DNA of 64,000 bases from Frondihabitans sp. 762G35 (GCF_002074055.1 NZ_CP014619.1:2108001-2172000), one strand, 5' to 3'; counted from the first letter of the stretch, positions 1 to 10,136 are shown. Numbers and translations are program-made. The notes: generated from the letters alone by a model not told the origin.

Positions 1-2
1 AG

Positions 3-647
3 TACTACGACTTCGGGGAGCGCCTCCGCGTCATCGGCGGGGCCGTGAGCAAGGAGCTCGCCGTGCCCGACGACGCCGACGAGATCGCCGACTCGCTCGA
101 CCTGCCGGAGCGCTACGCCCTGAGCGTGGGGACGCTCGAGCCGCGCAAGGGCCTCGAGCCTCTGCTCCAGGCGATGGCCCACCCCGACGCGCCGGACGTC
201 CCGCTGCTCGTCGTCGGACCGGAGGGCTGGGGCGACGTGCGCGTGGCCGAGGTCGCCGAGCGGCTCGGGCTCGGGCCCGACCGCGTGCGCGTCCTCGGGC
301 GGGTGCCCGACCGCACGCTGGCCGTGCTCCTGCAGCGTGCCTCGGTGTTCGTCTTCCCCTCGCTGGCCGAGGGCTTCGGTCTCCCCGTCGTCGAGGCTCT
401 GAGCCTCGGGACCCCGGTGGTCCACTCCGACGCGCCGGCGCTCGTCGAGGTCGCGGCGGGCGCAGGAGTCGTGGTGCCGCGCGACGATCCGGCCGGCTAC
501 CCGGAGCGGCTGGCCCAGGCGATGTTCCAGGTCGTCAACGACGTCGCTCTGTCGACGCGGCTCGGGGTCGCCGGGCTCGATCGCGCGCGGGCGTTCAGCT
601 GGCGGGACTCCGCCGAGAAGGTGTGGCAGCTGCACGCCGAGATCTGA
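3..647 (+). CDS. Glycosyltransferase family 4, C-terminal part (gene truncated by window edge)
   Basis: The frame is open to the left edge, so this is the C-terminal Rossmann domain of a longer GT4 enzyme; the GTG at 45 is probably internal. It shows the typical opening YALSVGTLEPRKG, in which the arginine-lysine pair contacts the donor phosphate, and the donor-binding EGFGLPVVEAL (E-x7-E) motif followed by GTPVV. Enzymes of this family move a sugar from a nucleotide-sugar donor onto a polysaccharide or lipid acceptor at the cytoplasmic face. An LCP ligase and UDP-glucose dehydrogenase nearby suggest cell-surface polysaccharide assembly. The sugar and acceptor cannot be told from this part. 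Confidence 0.85.
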   Translation, partial: YYDFGERLRVIGGAVSKELAVPDDADEIADSLDLPERYALSVGTLEPRKGLEPLLQAMAHPDAPDVPLLVVGPEGWGDVRVAEVAERLGLGPDRVRVLGRVPDRTLAVLLQRASVFVFPSLAEGFGLPVVEALSLGTPVVHSDAPALVEVAAGAGVVVPRDDPAGYPERLAQAMFQVVNDVALSTRLGVAGLDRARAFSWRDSAEKVWQLHAEI

Positions 648-649
648 GT

Positions 650-930
650 GCGGGGTCGGGCGGGGCTCCTGCGGTGTCGCGCTGCGTGAGGCTCCACGAT
701 GTGCCACGCTGCCCGGACGTGAGCGGCAAGTCGTGGAGTCTTGCGGGATCGGGGGCTCCCCGGCGCAGTGCACCCCGCGCGACACTCCACGATTCGCCAC
801 GCTGCGGGAACGTGAGCGGCGTGTCGTGGAGTCTCGCAGGATCGGGGGCACCCCGCGGCACCCCACCCCGCGCGACACTCCACGATTGGCCACGCCCCAA
901 GAACGTGAGCGGCCTGTCGTGGAGCCTCGC
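650..930. repeat. Tandem array of about three 93-bp units, each with a 9-bp inverted repeat
   Basis: This 321-bp gap between convergent genes is filled by about three direct copies of a roughly 93-bp unit. Each unit has a palindromic core bounded by (A)CTCCACGA and TCGTGGAG(T): cores at 692-738, 784-832 and 877-924. The core interior keeps GCCACGC followed by GAACGTGAGCGGC. The spacers between cores are also alike (GGATCGGGGGC, then CACCCCGCGCGAC). A fourth core in the opposite orientation lies at 10815-10863. In both places the core follows the 3' end of a gene read in the same direction, so a transcript-end or REP-like role is possible. I see no coding sequence here. Confidence 0.85.
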
Positions 931-968
931 GGGGCGCGGAGGGCGGGCGGGGCGGAGCGCAGCCGACG

Positions 969-2315
969 CTAGGGCGCGGGGACCGCCGGCGCCGCCTTGG
1001 CCACGGCCGCGCGGATCGCCGCGAAGTCCGGCCGCACGTTGTCGTAGGTCGGCGGGACGATCTCGAGGTCGGTCATCGGCTGCGACTTCGCCTTCACGGC
1101 CAGCGTCACGAACTCCGACAGCATGCCCTGCGGGATGTCGGTCTTGACGATCTGCGTCCCCGCCGTCGCCACCTGCTGGAACTTCGACAGCACGGTCGCG
1201 GGCGTGAACTGCTTGAGCACGGCCTGCTCCACCGTCCGCTGCCGGGCCATGCGGTGGTAGTCGTCGGTGCCGTGGCGGGCGCGGGCGAACCAGAGCGCGT
1301 GGTACCCGTCGAGATGCTGCACGCCCGGCTCGATCCAGCCGTCGACGTTGATCGGCTGCCCGTTCGCGTCGATGCCGCCGTTGATCGGGATGCGGTAGGG
1401 CACGTCGACCGTGATGCCGCCGAGGGCGTCGATCAGGTCGGTGAAGCCTCCCATGTCGATGAGCGCGTAGTACTGGATCGTGAGCCCCGTGACACCCTCG
1501 ATGGCGTCGCGCTCCGCCTCGATGCCCGAGTTGCTGCCCTGCTTCTCGGCGTCCGGATAGAGCTCCGGGTGCTGCTCGCCGTAGGTGTAGAGGAAGCTCA
1601 CCAGGCAGTCGTCGCCGCAGGTGTAGCCGTCGGGGTAGGGCCCGTAGAGCGGCGATCCCTCGCGGAACGGCGCGTTGTAGAGGTTCCTCGGGACGCCGAT
1701 GATCGTCGTCTTGCCGGTCGCCGCGTCGATGCTCACGACCGACAGGCTGTCCGGGCGGAGACCCGTGCGGTCGGCTCCGGCGTCGCCGCCCATCAGCAGG
1801 ATGTTGTACCGCCCGTCGACGGGGGCGGCGACGTCCTTCTTCGACGAGAACAGGGAGTCGAGGAGGCCGTGCTGCACGCCCGAGAGGTAGGAGCCGTAGG
1901 CGGCCGTCCCGGCGGTTCCGACGAGCACGACCACGGCGAGCGTCGCCACGAGCCCGCGCGCGAGCGGAGCCAGCCGCACGAAGCGGACGAGGCGGAGCGT
2001 GTCGATCGTGAGGACGAGCCAGAGCACGGCGTAGTACGCGAGGAAGACCTGCACCACCGTCAGCGCGGCCGTGTTCGTGGCGACGTCGAGCAGGAGGGTG
2101 CGGGCGAACAGGGCCGACAGGATCACGAGAACCACGAAAATCCAGAACAGGAACGTCGACACCAGCCCGAAGCGACCGAGTCGGCGGTTCCCGGCGACGA
2201 CCTGCGCCGAGCCGGGCAGGAGCACGTTCAGGGCGACGAGCCACCAGGCCCGCTTGGTCATGATCCGGGGCGAGGCCGCGTCCGGGGTGCGGACCGGCGT
2301 CGCGGCGAGGCTCAC
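969..2315 (-). CDS. LytR-CpsA-Psr (LCP) family wall-polymer ligase
   Basis: LCP proteins transfer lipid-linked anionic polymers or arabinogalactan-like polysaccharide onto peptidoglycan at the outer membrane face. The first half holds several membrane segments (around residues 25-165), more than the single anchor of a minimal LCP. The LCP domain follows: [12 protein letters not shown], then [11 protein letters not shown] with the conserved arginine that contacts pyrophosphate, and the late motif [26 protein letters not shown]. The GTG start at 2315 overlaps the purE stop by 4 bp (GTGA), so translation is probably coupled to purE. A methionine at residue 19 is an alternative start. Confidence 0.9.
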   Translation of the reverse strand: MSLAATPVRTPDAASPRIMTKRAWWLVALNVLLPGSAQVVAGNRRLGRFGLVSTFLFWIFVVLVILSALFARTLLLDVATNTAALTVVQVFLAYYAVLWLVLTIDTLRLVRFVRLAPLARGLVATLAVVVLVGTAGTAAYGSYLSGVQHGLLDSLFSSKKDVAAPVDGRYNILLMGGDAGADRTGLRPDSLSVVSIDAATGKTTIIGVPRNLYNAPFREGSPLYGPYPDGYTCGDDCLVSFLYTYGEQHPELYPDAEKQGSNSGIEAERDAIEGVTGLTIQYYALIDMGGFTDLIDALGGITVDVPYRIPINGGIDANGQPINVDGWIEPGVQHLDGYHALWFARARHGTDDYHRMARQRTVEQAVLKQFTPATVLSKFQQVATAGTQIVKTDIPQGMLSEFVTLAVKAKSQPMTDLEIVPPTYDNVRPDFAAIRAAVAKAAPAVPAP

Positions 2316-2848
2316 AGCGCTCGCTTCAGAGCGGCGTTCTTCTCCTCGACCAGGTCGGCCAGGCTGGCCGCGTAGTCGGCGAGGCGGGCCGCGATCGCAG
2401 GATCCGAGGCCCCCAGGATGCGCGCCGCGAGGAGTCCGGCGTTGGCCGCCCCGCCGATCGACACGGTGGCGACCGGGATGCCGGCGGGCATCTGCACGAT
2501 CGAGAGCAGCGAGTCGAGGCCGTCGAGCTTGGCCAGGGCCACCGGCACACCGATGACCGGGAGGGTCGTGACCGACGCGAGCATGCCGGGGAGGTGAGCC
2601 GCGCCTCCTGCCCCCGCGATCACGACGTGCAGACCGCGCCCCGCGGCCTCGCGACCGTAGGCGATCATCTTGTCGGGCGTGCGGTGCGCGGAGACGACCT
2701 CGACCTCGTGGGCTATGCCGAACTCGGCGAGGACGTCGGCAGCCGCCTTCATGGTCGGCCAGTCGGAGTCGGAGCCCATGACCAGGCCGACGAGCGGGCG
2801 CGGGGTCGTCGGGGCGTCGGACACGGTCAGATCGGGTTCTGGCAGCAC
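2312..2848 (-). CDS. purE: N5-carboxyaminoimidazole ribonucleotide mutase
   Basis: PurE moves the carboxyl group of N5-CAIR to give CAIR in purine biosynthesis, using the product of PurK, which is encoded just upstream. The class I signature is clear: [13 protein letters not shown] near the N terminus and [11 protein letters not shown]. The length of 178 aa is normal for the family with a short N-terminal extension. I chose the GTG at 2848 because a TAGCCT box ends 6 nt before it, the leaderless pattern seen at many genes here; GTG at about 2824 (SDAPTT) is the alternative. Its stop overlaps the LCP start. Confidence 0.95.
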   Translation of the reverse strand: MLPEPDLTVSDAPTTPRPLVGLVMGSDSDWPTMKAAADVLAEFGIAHEVEVVSAHRTPDKMIAYGREAAGRGLHVVIAGAGGAAHLPGMLASVTTLPVIGVPVALAKLDGLDSLLSIVQMPAGIPVATVSIGGAANAGLLAARILGASDPAIAARLADYAASLADLVEEKNAALKRAL

Positions 2849-2860
2849 CCGGACAGGCTA
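2849..2860 (-). promoter_or_regulatory. -10 box TAGCCT for leaderless purE
   Basis: TAGCCT occupies 2860-2855 on the minus strand and ends 6 nt before the GTG of purE. This suggests that purE can be transcribed separately from purK on an mRNA with almost no 5' leader. The call rests on motif and spacing only. Confidence 0.5.
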
Positions 2861-2864
2861 GCCG

Positions 2865-4001
2865 CTAGCCCGCGAAGAACTCGGCAGCGGCACGCGCGCG
2901 GAACACGACCTCGTCGAGGTCGTCTCCCGAGACGGTGACGTGGCCGACCTTGCGACCCGGGCGCGGGCTCTTGCCGTAATCGTGGACCTTCGCGTCGGGC
3001 TGGTCGCCGAGAGCGTGGGGCAGACGGTCGGCGAGGGTCCCGTCGAGCGGACCGCCCAGGATGTTGACCATGACGCTCCAGGGCGAAGCGGTACCGGTGT
3101 CGCCCAGCGGGAGATCGAGGACCGCGCGGAGGTGCTGCTCGAACTGGCTCGTCGTCGACCCGTCGATGGTCCAGTGGCCGGTGTTGTGCGGCCGCATGGC
3201 GAGCTCGTTAATGAGGATGCGGTCGTCGGTGGTCTCGAACAGCTCGACCGCCAGAACGCCGGTGACGCCGAGGCGTTCGGCGACGGTGCGGGCGATGCTC
3301 TCGGCCATGTCGGCCACCCGGCCGGCCGACCCGGGGGCGGGGGCGATGACCTCGGCGCAGACCCCGTCGCGCTGGATCGACTCGACGACCGGCCACGCGA
3401 CGATGTCGCCGCTCGGGCGGCGCGCGACCGACTGGGCCAACTCGCGGCGGAACGAGACGAGCTCCTCGGCCAGGAGGGCTCCCCCGGTGGACGGATCGCC
3501 GAGACCGTCGAACCAGTGGGCGACCTCGTCGCTCGAGGACACGACGCGGACGCCCTTGCCGTCGTAGCCGCCGCGGGCGGTCTTCACGACGCAGCGGCCG
3601 CCGTGGTCGGCCAGGAACGCGTCGAGGTCGGCCGGCGTCGTGAGTCGCGCCCAGTCGGGGACGGGCAGGCCGAGATCCGTCAGCCGCTCGCGCATGACCA
3701 GTTTGTCCTGAGCGACGAACAGCGCCTCGGGCGTCGGATGCACGGCGATGCCGGCCTCGACGAGGGCGCGCAGGACGCTCTGCGGCACGTGCTCGTGGTC
3801 GAACGTGACGACGTCGACGTCGCGCGCGAACGCGAGCACCGTCTGGGCGTCGTGGTAGTCGCCCACCTCCGTCGCGGCCAGTCGCGCCGAGGAGCCCTCG
3901 GTCTCGGCCAGGACGCGGATCTCGAACCCGAGGTGGATCGCGGGGGGAACCATCATCCGGGCGAGCTGCCCTCCGCCGATCACGCCAACCGTCAGTGCCA
4001 T
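2865..4001 (-). CDS. purK: 5-(carboxyamino)imidazole ribonucleotide synthase
   Basis: PurK is an ATP-grasp enzyme that carboxylates AIR with bicarbonate to give N5-CAIR for PurE. The N terminus has the dinucleotide-like motif VGVIGGGQLARMM. The ATP-grasp core shows CVVKTARGGYDGKG and the metal-binding stretch VELFETTDDRILINELAMRPHNTGHWTIDG. At 378 aa it is full length. The ATG at 4001 has a purine-rich GAGGAG upstream and a TACGCT box about 30 nt away, so unlike purE it appears to have a leader. It is followed after 16 nt by purE. Confidence 0.96.
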   Translation of the reverse strand: MALTVGVIGGGQLARMMVPPAIHLGFEIRVLAETEGSSARLAATEVGDYHDAQTVLAFARDVDVVTFDHEHVPQSVLRALVEAGIAVHPTPEALFVAQDKLVMRERLTDLGLPVPDWARLTTPADLDAFLADHGGRCVVKTARGGYDGKGVRVVSSSDEVAHWFDGLGDPSTGGALLAEELVSFRRELAQSVARRPSGDIVAWPVVESIQRDGVCAEVIAPAPGSAGRVADMAESIARTVAERLGVTGVLAVELFETTDDRILINELAMRPHNTGHWTIDGSTTSQFEQHLRAVLDLPLGDTGTASPWSVMVNILGGPLDGTLADRLPHALGDQPDAKVHDYGKSPRPGRKVGHVTVSGDDLDEVVFRARAAAEFFAG

Positions 4002-4044
4002 GGGGTGCTCCTCGTGCCTGTCTCTCGGAATCAGCGTAGCGCCG

Positions 4045-5355
4045 CTACGGGCGCCCGAGGCCTCGCAGGACGAAGCCCTCGGCCCGCCAGGCGTCGGCGT
4101 CGAGGCAGTTGCGCCCGTCGACGACCACGGCGCGCGAGACGAGGGCCTTCACCTCGGCGGGGACGAGGTCGCGGAACTCCCGCCACTCCGTCAGCACGAG
4201 CACCGCGTCGGCGCCTCGAACGGCGTCGGCGGCCGACCCGGCGGTCACCAGGCTCGGCAGGCTGCGCGTGGCGGTCTCGTTGGCCTCGGGGTCGTACGCG
4301 GTGACGTTCGCGCCGGCCTCGACGAGCTTCTTCACCACGTCGAGCGCCGGCGAGTCGCGGACGTCGTCGGAGTCGGGCTTGAACGCCAGGCCGAGGACGC
4401 CGATCGTCGCGCCCTCGAGGTCGCCCACGAGTTCGCGGGTAAGGGTGACGACCCGCTCGCGGCGGCGCAGGTTGATCGCGTCGACCTCGCCGAGGAAGGA
4501 CAGCGTGTCGGCCAGGCCCAGCTCGTCGGCCCGCGCGCGGAAGGCCCGGATGTCCTTCGGCAGGCAGCCGCCCCCGAAGCCGAGACCGGCGTTGAGGAAC
4601 CGGCGGCCGATGCGGGCGTCGTGGCCGATGGCGTCGGCGAGCTGCGTGACGTCGGCTCCCGTCGCCTCCGCGATCTCCGCCATGGCGTTGATGAACGAGA
4701 TCTTCGTCGCGAGGAAGGCGTTCGCCGAGACCTTGACGAGCTCGGCCGTCGCGTAGTCCGTCACGATGCGCGGCGTGCCGGTCGCGAGCGCCGTGGCGTA
4801 GACCTCGTCGAGGACGGCCGTCGCGCGCTCCCCCGCGTCGCCCTGCGGCACGCCGTAGACGAAGCGATCGGGAGCCACGGTGTCGCGGACGGCGAAGCCC
4901 TCGCGCAGGAACTCGGGGTTCCAGGCCAGCGTGGCGCCGGCTCCTGCGCCCTCGACGACGCCCGCGAGACGCGCGGCGGTGCCGACCGGGACGGTGGACT
5001 TGCCGACCACGAGGTCACCCTCGCCGAGGTAGGGCAGGAGCCCCTGGACGGCGGCGTCGACGTAGGTCAGATCGGCGTTGAAGCTGCCCTTCGTCTGAGG
5101 TGTCCCGACGGCGACGAAGTGGACGGTCGCCTCGGCGGCCGCGGCCATGTCGGTGGTGAAGCGGAGCCGGCCCGTGGCCAGGGCCCGCGACAGGACGTCG
5201 GGGAGACCCGGCTCGAAGAACGGGGCGCGGCCCGCCGAGAGTTCGGCGACCCTGTGCTCGTCGACGTCGATACCGACGACGTCGTGTCCGAGCTCGGCCA
5301 TGCAGGCCGCGTGGACCGCTCCGAGATAACCGCATCCGATCACTGAAATACGCAC
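4045..5355 (-). CDS. ugd: UDP-glucose 6-dehydrogenase
   Basis: This enzyme oxidises UDP-glucose twice with NAD to give UDP-glucuronate for surface polysaccharides. The N-terminal Rossmann motif is ISVIGCGYLGAVHA. The catalytic cysteine lies in GLGFGGGCLPKDIRAF, and the C-terminal UDP-binding domain includes GLAFKPDSDDVRDSPAL. The 436-aa length is normal. I chose the GTG at 5355 because TAGGGT ends 6 nt upstream, which suggests a leaderless message. Neighbouring LCP and glycosyltransferase genes fit an envelope role. Confidence 0.95.
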   Translation of the reverse strand: MRISVIGCGYLGAVHAACMAELGHDVVGIDVDEHRVAELSAGRAPFFEPGLPDVLSRALATGRLRFTTDMAAAAEATVHFVAVGTPQTKGSFNADLTYVDAAVQGLLPYLGEGDLVVGKSTVPVGTAARLAGVVEGAGAGATLAWNPEFLREGFAVRDTVAPDRFVYGVPQGDAGERATAVLDEVYATALATGTPRIVTDYATAELVKVSANAFLATKISFINAMAEIAEATGADVTQLADAIGHDARIGRRFLNAGLGFGGGCLPKDIRAFRARADELGLADTLSFLGEVDAINLRRRERVVTLTRELVGDLEGATIGVLGLAFKPDSDDVRDSPALDVVKKLVEAGANVTAYDPEANETATRSLPSLVTAGSAADAVRGADAVLVLTEWREFRDLVPAEVKALVSRAVVVDGRNCLDADAWRAEGFVLRGLGRP

Positions 5356-5367
5356 ACGACGACCCTA
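5356..5367 (-). promoter_or_regulatory. -10 box TAGGGT for leaderless ugd
   Basis: TAGGGT at 5367-5362 (minus strand) lies 6 nt before the GTG start of ugd. Motif and spacing match other starts in this window. Confidence 0.5.
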
Positions 5368-5910
5368 ACGGACCCCGAAGCCGTCTCGGGACTGCGCCGA
5401 CTGCTCCTGCTGTCTCATCCGCGCGACCTGGTTGAGGTTCTCCTCCATCAGGTCGTGCAGGGTCGACTGGACGAGGTCGGCGCTCGGGACGTCCCAGAGC
5501 ACGATCGGCCGCTCGAGCCCGGTGTTGATGAGCACGTCGCCGGAGCGGAAGAGGGTCTGGGCGCCGTTCTTGCGGACGGTCAGGTCGTAGCCCCGGGTGT
5601 GCATGAGCTCCTGGCGGGTCCGGACGAGGAGACCCCTCCGGATGATGATGCGCCGGGTCGTGATCGTGTAGTGGCGTCCGAGCCAGGCGAGGAGCGGAAG
5701 GAGCCAGAGCAGCGCGACCAGGCCGAGGGCCACGAGCGGCAGCGCCTGGTTCATCCACGCCTCGGGCAGGGTCCCGGAGAACCAGCCGCCCAGCGCGCAG
5801 ATCGCGATCAGGGCGACCGACGGCCAGAAGAGCACCCGGGCGTGGGGTCGCAGGCGCGCGATGACCTGCTCCTGCGGCGGGGCCGCGAAGGTCTGGTCAT
5901 CGGTCGACAT
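5365..5910 (-). CDS. Membrane protein with bacterial PH domain (YdbS/YdbT-like)
   Basis: The 181-aa protein has two closely spaced membrane helices (about residues 27-47 and 54-78). A bacterial PH-like domain follows, opening with the typical HYTITTRRIIIRRGLL and continuing with a GYDLTVRKNG strand and an IVLWDVPSADLV segment. Such proteins are widespread in actinobacteria and their molecular role is largely unknown. The gene lies 9 bp upstream of ugd and directly after birA on the same strand. The C terminus is glutamine-rich (QQEQSAQS). Confidence 0.8.
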   Translation of the reverse strand: MSTDDQTFAAPPQEQVIARLRPHARVLFWPSVALIAICALGGWFSGTLPEAWMNQALPLVALGLVALLWLLPLLAWLGRHYTITTRRIIIRRGLLVRTRQELMHTRGYDLTVRKNGAQTLFRSGDVLINTGLERPIVLWDVPSADLVQSTLHDLMEENLNQVARMRQQEQSAQSRDGFGVR

Positions 5911-5913
5911 GCG

Positions 5914-6783
5914 TCATTCATACCTCAGGTGGGTGACGTCTCCCGCGGCCACTCGGACGATCCCCGATTTGTCATCCGGAAGGACGACGAGCCGGCCGGC
6001 AGGATCCAGGCCCGTCGCGCGCCCGTGCAGGTCGGTCCCGTCGGGCAGCTCGACGCGAACCCGGCGGCCGACCGTGTCGCAGGCGGCCTCGACCTCCCGG
6101 TGGAGGCCGGACGCCGTGGCGTCGCCGGAGGCGCTCGCCAGACGGTCGAGCAGGGCCCCGAATCGCGCCACGAACGAGGACAGCACCCGGTCGGCGACGT
6201 CGACCGCCTCGCCCTCGACGCCCTCGAGCCGGAGCGACGTCGAGACCGCCGTCGGAAGGTCGGGCCGGGCGATGGTCAGGTTGACCCCCACGCCGACGAC
6301 GACGCCGTCGGGCGCACCGTCCACGGTGGTGACCTCCGCCAGGATGCCCGACACCTTGTCCCCGCCGATCTGGACGTCGTTCGGCCACTTGAGCAGGACC
6401 GGACGCGCCTCCGGGACCCCGTCGAGCAGCTCCTGGATGCCGCCCTCGAGCGCGTGCCCCGCCAGCAGCGGCAGCCAGCCCCACGCGTCCTCGGGCAGCG
6501 CGGCGCCGCGAGCGTCCCGCGGGCGGACCAGGATGCTCGCGGCCATCATCTGCCCGGCCGGCGCGGTCCACGCCCTCGCCAGCCGACCGCGGCCCGCGCG
6601 CTGCTCGAGGGAGACGACGACGGTGCCCGCGGGCGCGGTGGGCGCCCGGAGCACGAGGTCGTCGTTGGTCGAGCCGGTCACGCCGAGGTGGACGAGGCGC
6701 GGCACGACCCGCCGCGACAGGGCGAACCCGTCCGGAAGCTCCTGCGCCGCCTCGCCGGACCCCGACGGCGGGGAACCCGTCAC
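5914..6783 (-). CDS. birA: Biotin--[acetyl-CoA-carboxylase] ligase
   Basis: BirA activates biotin to biotinyl-5'-AMP and attaches it to the biotin carrier lysine, here most likely that of the accA product encoded nearby. The biotin-binding GRGRLARAWTAPAGQMMAAS loop and the KWPNDVQIGGDKVSGILAEV motif are both present. There is no N-terminal helix-turn-helix, so this is a class I ligase without repressor function. I chose the GTG at 6783 because it overlaps the upstream stop by 4 bp (GTGA) and gives 289 aa; the same frame stays open far upstream but only as a shadow of the preceding gene. Confidence 0.93.
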   Translation of the reverse strand: MTGSPPSGSGEAAQELPDGFALSRRVVPRLVHLGVTGSTNDDLVLRAPTAPAGTVVVSLEQRAGRGRLARAWTAPAGQMMAASILVRPRDARGAALPEDAWGWLPLLAGHALEGGIQELLDGVPEARPVLLKWPNDVQIGGDKVSGILAEVTTVDGAPDGVVVGVGVNLTIARPDLPTAVSTSLRLEGVEGEAVDVADRVLSSFVARFGALLDRLASASGDATASGLHREVEAACDTVGRRVRVELPDGTDLHGRATGLDPAGRLVVLPDDKSGIVRVAAGDVTHLRYE

Positions 6784-8477
6784 CACCCGAACCCCCGCAG
6801 GGCCGCGAGCATCTCGGCGCTCGTCCCGATGCGCTCCGTGAGGATCGCCTCCCCGGCCGTACCGCGGTAGTCGTAGATGTCGTACGTGCCGCAGGCGACG
6901 ACGTCGCGCGGCGGACCGAGAGCGGCCACGGTTCCTCCCAGGTCGGCGTCGCGCGGCTCGTCGCGCGGCCTGATGAGATAGCCCACCCGCGCACCCCGGT
7001 AGGGGGCGAGGTTGACGAGCCAGGGATAGACGTCGAGGGTGTCGGTGATCTGCAGGAGGCGCACAGTGGGCCCCGCGTACGCCGCGAGCCCCCTGCCCGT
7101 CCAGAACTGGGTCGCTCCGGCGACGGCGACGTGCTCGTCGCGCACCCAGTCCGTCAGGCACGCGGCACCCGTGTCGCCGGAGCCGGCGCCGGTCGCCAGC
7201 AGACGGCCAGCGGCAGGCGTCGCGACGACGACGGCGGACACCACGGCGGCGAGCGCGACGACGGCCACCCCGCGTCGAGCGGTCACGTCCCGCGGCCGCG
7301 GCGTCGAGGCCACGAGGGCGACGAGCCCGAGGAGCGGTGCGACCACCAGCGGGATCGCGTAGCGGGTCGAGATGCTGCCCGTCCAGATCAGGGCGATCGG
7401 CAGGAGGACGATCGTCGCCGACACGGACGCGAAGACGAGGGCGGCGGCGTCCGTCCTCCCCCGCCTGACGGCGCGCACGGCGCCCATCACCGATGCCACC
7501 GCGAGAGCCAGGACGAGCAGGAGCTCGCCCACGCCGCGCGGCGTCGACACGAGGTCCCGGAGTGCTCCCCCGAAGAACGCGATGCTCGTCGCCTGACCGT
7601 CCCAGCGGAGGTACTCCTGCTGCCGGGCGATGATGAAGCTCGTGAGCGGCGCTCTGCCGAGGTAGCCGGCGACGGACCCGGCGACGAGGGCCGCGGCGGC
7701 GACGAGGGGCCCGAGCATCCTGCGGTCGCGCGCCCGCCGGAGCCGCACGAGCGTCGACGCCCCGAGGGCGAGGCCGAGCGGGGCCGTGGCCCAGAGGGCG
7801 AAGAGCGGATTCGACAGGGTGGCCAGCCCCGCCACCAGGGCGAGGCCGAGGACGGCCCACGGGAGCGATCCGCGGCGGGCCGGTCGGACGGCTCCGCGGG
7901 CCCGCGGCCAGGCTGCGACGTGGAGGGCCAGCGCGAGGGAGGCGACGAGCGCCATGACCGTGCCGGAGTAGTAGGTCGTGGTCAGAAAGAGCGTCGCGAG
8001 CTCGGCGGTGTTCCCGCCGGCGGTCGTCTCGAGGAGGCAGAGGAGGGTGAGGGCGGCGACACCGACGAGGGCCGCGACGACGGGGCGGGCGGGGCCCGGT
8101 CGGGCATCCTGCGTGCCGCTCGCGACGACCCGGGAGGCCACGGCGCGGAAGAGGCCGTAGAGGATCACCACGTTGAGCACGCCGTTGAGGAGGAGCGAGG
8201 ACGCGACCGTGGTCGTGACAGCGGCGGACAGCAGGTAGAGGGGCAGCTCGGGGAAGACGAACAGCACGGGCGAGAGACCCCACTCGAACGGCTCGCCCCG
8301 CTCGAATGACGCTCGCATCAGCGGCAGCAGGACGGAGTCGGCGTCGCTGAGGAGGAGGGGCCGCTTCGCCGTGCCGAGCGCGTGCGCCAGGGCGATCAGG
8401 GCGAAGGCCGCGCTGAGCAGGACGCCGAGCGCCTCCCAGCCGAGGCGCACCAGGCGGGTGGGTCGACGCGAGGGCAC
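6780..8477 (-). CDS. Polytopic membrane protein, unknown function (possible GT-C type)
   Basis: This 565-aa protein has roughly ten or more hydrophobic helices, starting at about residue 13, and a C-terminal soluble part of about 100 residues ending in [15 protein letters not shown]. The topology resembles GT-C glycosyltransferases that use polyprenyl-phosphate sugars, but I see no diagnostic acidic motif in the first loop, so this is only a possibility. The start is a GTG at 8477, divergent from accD with only 51 bp between them. Its stop overlaps birA by 4 bp. Confidence 0.6.
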   Translation of the reverse strand: MPSRRPTRLVRLGWEALGVLLSAAFALIALAHALGTAKRPLLLSDADSVLLPLMRASFERGEPFEWGLSPVLFVFPELPLYLLSAAVTTTVASSLLLNGVLNVVILYGLFRAVASRVVASGTQDARPGPARPVVAALVGVAALTLLCLLETTAGGNTAELATLFLTTTYYSGTVMALVASLALALHVAAWPRARGAVRPARRGSLPWAVLGLALVAGLATLSNPLFALWATAPLGLALGASTLVRLRRARDRRMLGPLVAAAALVAGSVAGYLGRAPLTSFIIARQQEYLRWDGQATSIAFFGGALRDLVSTPRGVGELLLVLALAVASVMGAVRAVRRGRTDAAALVFASVSATIVLLPIALIWTGSISTRYAIPLVVAPLLGLVALVASTPRPRDVTARRGVAVVALAAVVSAVVVATPAAGRLLATGAGSGDTGAACLTDWVRDEHVAVAGATQFWTGRGLAAYAGPTVRLLQITDTLDVYPWLVNLAPYRGARVGYLIRPRDEPRDADLGGTVAALGPPRDVVACGTYDIYDYRGTAGEAILTERIGTSAEMLAALRGFGW

Positions 8478-8515
8478 GGTCGGACACTAATGCATCGACG
8501 CCGGGAGGCCGTTAG

Positions 8516-8528
8516 TAGAGTTGACGCC
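8516..8528 (+). promoter_or_regulatory. -10 box TAGAGT for leaderless accD
   Basis: TAGAGT at 8516-8521 ends 7 nt before the GTG at 8529. No Shine-Dalgarno sequence lies between them, so the message is probably leaderless. Confidence 0.55.
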
Positions 8529-10136
8529 GTGACTGACGACCTCCCCTCGAACGCCAAGCCCGATCTCCACACGACGGCGGGCAAGCTCGCCGATCTGAAG
8601 GAGCGCTATCACGAGGCCGTGACCGCGGCCGGTGAGGCGTCCATCGCGAAGCAGCACGCCAAGGGCAAGAAGACGGCCCGCGAGCGCATCGACCAGCTCC
8701 TCGACGCCGGCTCGTTCGTCGAGATCGACGAGTTCGTGAGGCACCGCACCCACGCGTTCGGCATGGAGGACAAGCGGCCGTACGGCGACTCCGTCGTCAC
8801 CGGCACGGGAACGATCGGGGGCCGCCAGGTCGCCGTCTACTCGCAGGACTTCACGACCTTCGGCGGATCGCTCGGCGAGGTCGCCGGCGAGAAGATCGTC
8901 AAGGTGATGGAGCTCGCGCTCCGCACCGGCGTGCCGATCATCGGCCTGCTCGACTCCGGCGGGGCGCGCATCCAGGAGGGCGTGGTCGCGCTCGGAAAGT
9001 ACGGCGAGATCTTCCGGCTGAACACGCGCTCGTCGGGCGTCATCCCGCAGATCTCCATCATCATGGGGCCGGCGGCCGGAGGCGCGGTGTACTCCCCCGC
9101 CCTCACCGACTTCGTCGTCATGGTCGACAAGACGAGCCAGATGTTCGTCACGGGCCCCGACGTCATCAAGACCGTCACCGGCGAGGACGTCGGCTTCGAG
9201 GAGCTCGGCGGCGCGCTCACCCACAACAAGATCTCCGGCGTCTCGCACTACCTCGCCGAGAACGAGGACGACGCCCTCGACTACGTCGCGACCCTCGTCG
9301 GCTTCCTGCCCGACAACAACCTCGCCGATCCGCCCGTCTTCGAGGCGGCTCCCGAGATGGAGACCACCGACGCCGACCGTCAGCTCGACACGCTGATTCC
9401 CGACTCACCCAACCAGCCCTACGACATGCTCACCGTGATCGAGCACATCGTCGACGACGGCGACTTCCTCGAGGTGCAGCCGCTCTTCGCGCCGAACATC
9501 GTGATCGGCTTCGGCCGCGTCGAGGGACGGACGGTCGGCATCATCGCCAACCAGCCGTCCGTCATGGCCGGGACCCTCAACATCGACGCCGGCGAGAAGG
9601 CGGCGCGCTTCGTTCGGTTCTGCGACGCGTTCTCCATCCCGATCCTGACGCTCGTCGACACCCCCGGATTCCTCCCCGGAACCGACCAGGAGTGGACCGG
9701 CATCATCCGCCGCGGCGCCAAGCTCCTCTACGCCTACGCCGAGGCCACCGTCCCGCTCGTCACGGTCATCACCCGCAAGGCCTACGGCGGGGCCTACATC
9801 GTCATGGGCTCCAAGCAGCTCGGCGCCGACATCAACCTCGCCTGGCCCACGGCCGAGATCGCCGTCATGGGCGGCCAGGGCGCCGTCAACATCCTGTACC
9901 GCAGCGAGATCAAGCGGGCGACGGAGGCCGGCGAGGACGTCGCGGGCGTGCGCACGCGCCTCGCCAACGAGTACACCTACAACGTGGCGTCGCCCTTCCT
10001 CGCGGCCGAGCGCGGCGAGCTCGACGGCATCGTCGAGCCGGCCGCGACCCGCGTCGCCGTCATCAAGGCGCTCCGCGCGCTCCGCACCAAGCGGGCCTCG
10101 CTGCCGAGCAAGAAGCACGGGAACATCCCCCTGTGA
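8529..10136 (+). CDS. accD: Acyl-CoA (propionyl/acetyl-CoA) carboxylase beta subunit
   Basis: This is the carboxyltransferase subunit that passes CO2 from carboxybiotin to acetyl- or propionyl-CoA for fatty acid synthesis. The N-terminal half has the [18 protein letters not shown] opening and the [14 protein letters not shown] and [13 protein letters not shown] motifs. The C-terminal half has [25 protein letters not shown] and [12 protein letters not shown]. The GTG start is fixed by the TAGAGT box 7 nt upstream; the open frame beginning at 8382 lacks family residues before this point. The 535-aa length is normal. Its stop overlaps the epsilon-subunit start (GTGA). The acetyl versus propionyl preference cannot be read here. 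Confidence 0.95.
   Translation: MTDDLPSNAKPDLHTTAGKLADLKERYHEAVTAAGEASIAKQHAKGKKTARERIDQLLDAGSFVEIDEFVRHRTHAFGMEDKRPYGDSVVTGTGTIGGRQVAVYSQDFTTFGGSLGEVAGEKIVKVMELALRTGVPIIGLLDSGGARIQEGVVALGKYGEIFRLNTRSSGVIPQISIIMGPAAGGAVYSPALTDFVVMVDKTSQMFVTGPDVIKTVTGEDVGFEELGGALTHNKISGVSHYLAENEDDALDYVATLVGFLPDNNLADPPVFEAAPEMETTDADRQLDTLIPDSPNQPYDMLTVIEHIVDDGDFLEVQPLFAPNIVIGFGRVEGRTVGIIANQPSVMAGTLNIDAGEKAARFVRFCDAFSIPILTLVDTPGFLPGTDQEWTGIIRRGAKLLYAYAEATVPLVTVITRKAYGGAYIVMGSKQLGADINLAWPTAEIAVMGGQGAVNILYRSEIKRATEAGEDVAGVRTRLANEYTYNVASPFLAAERGELDGIVEPAATRVAVIKALRALRTKRASLPSKKHGNIPL

Noticed and set aside
650-930. CRISPR-like array
   Set aside because: The units repeat with about 93-bp period, and the spacers are as similar as the repeats; there are no cas genes. 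It is a tandem repeat.
595-2244. Long minus-strand open frame over the repeat array and LCP gene
   Set aside because: It is arginine/proline-rich, has no family motifs and is a shadow of the LCP gene in another frame.
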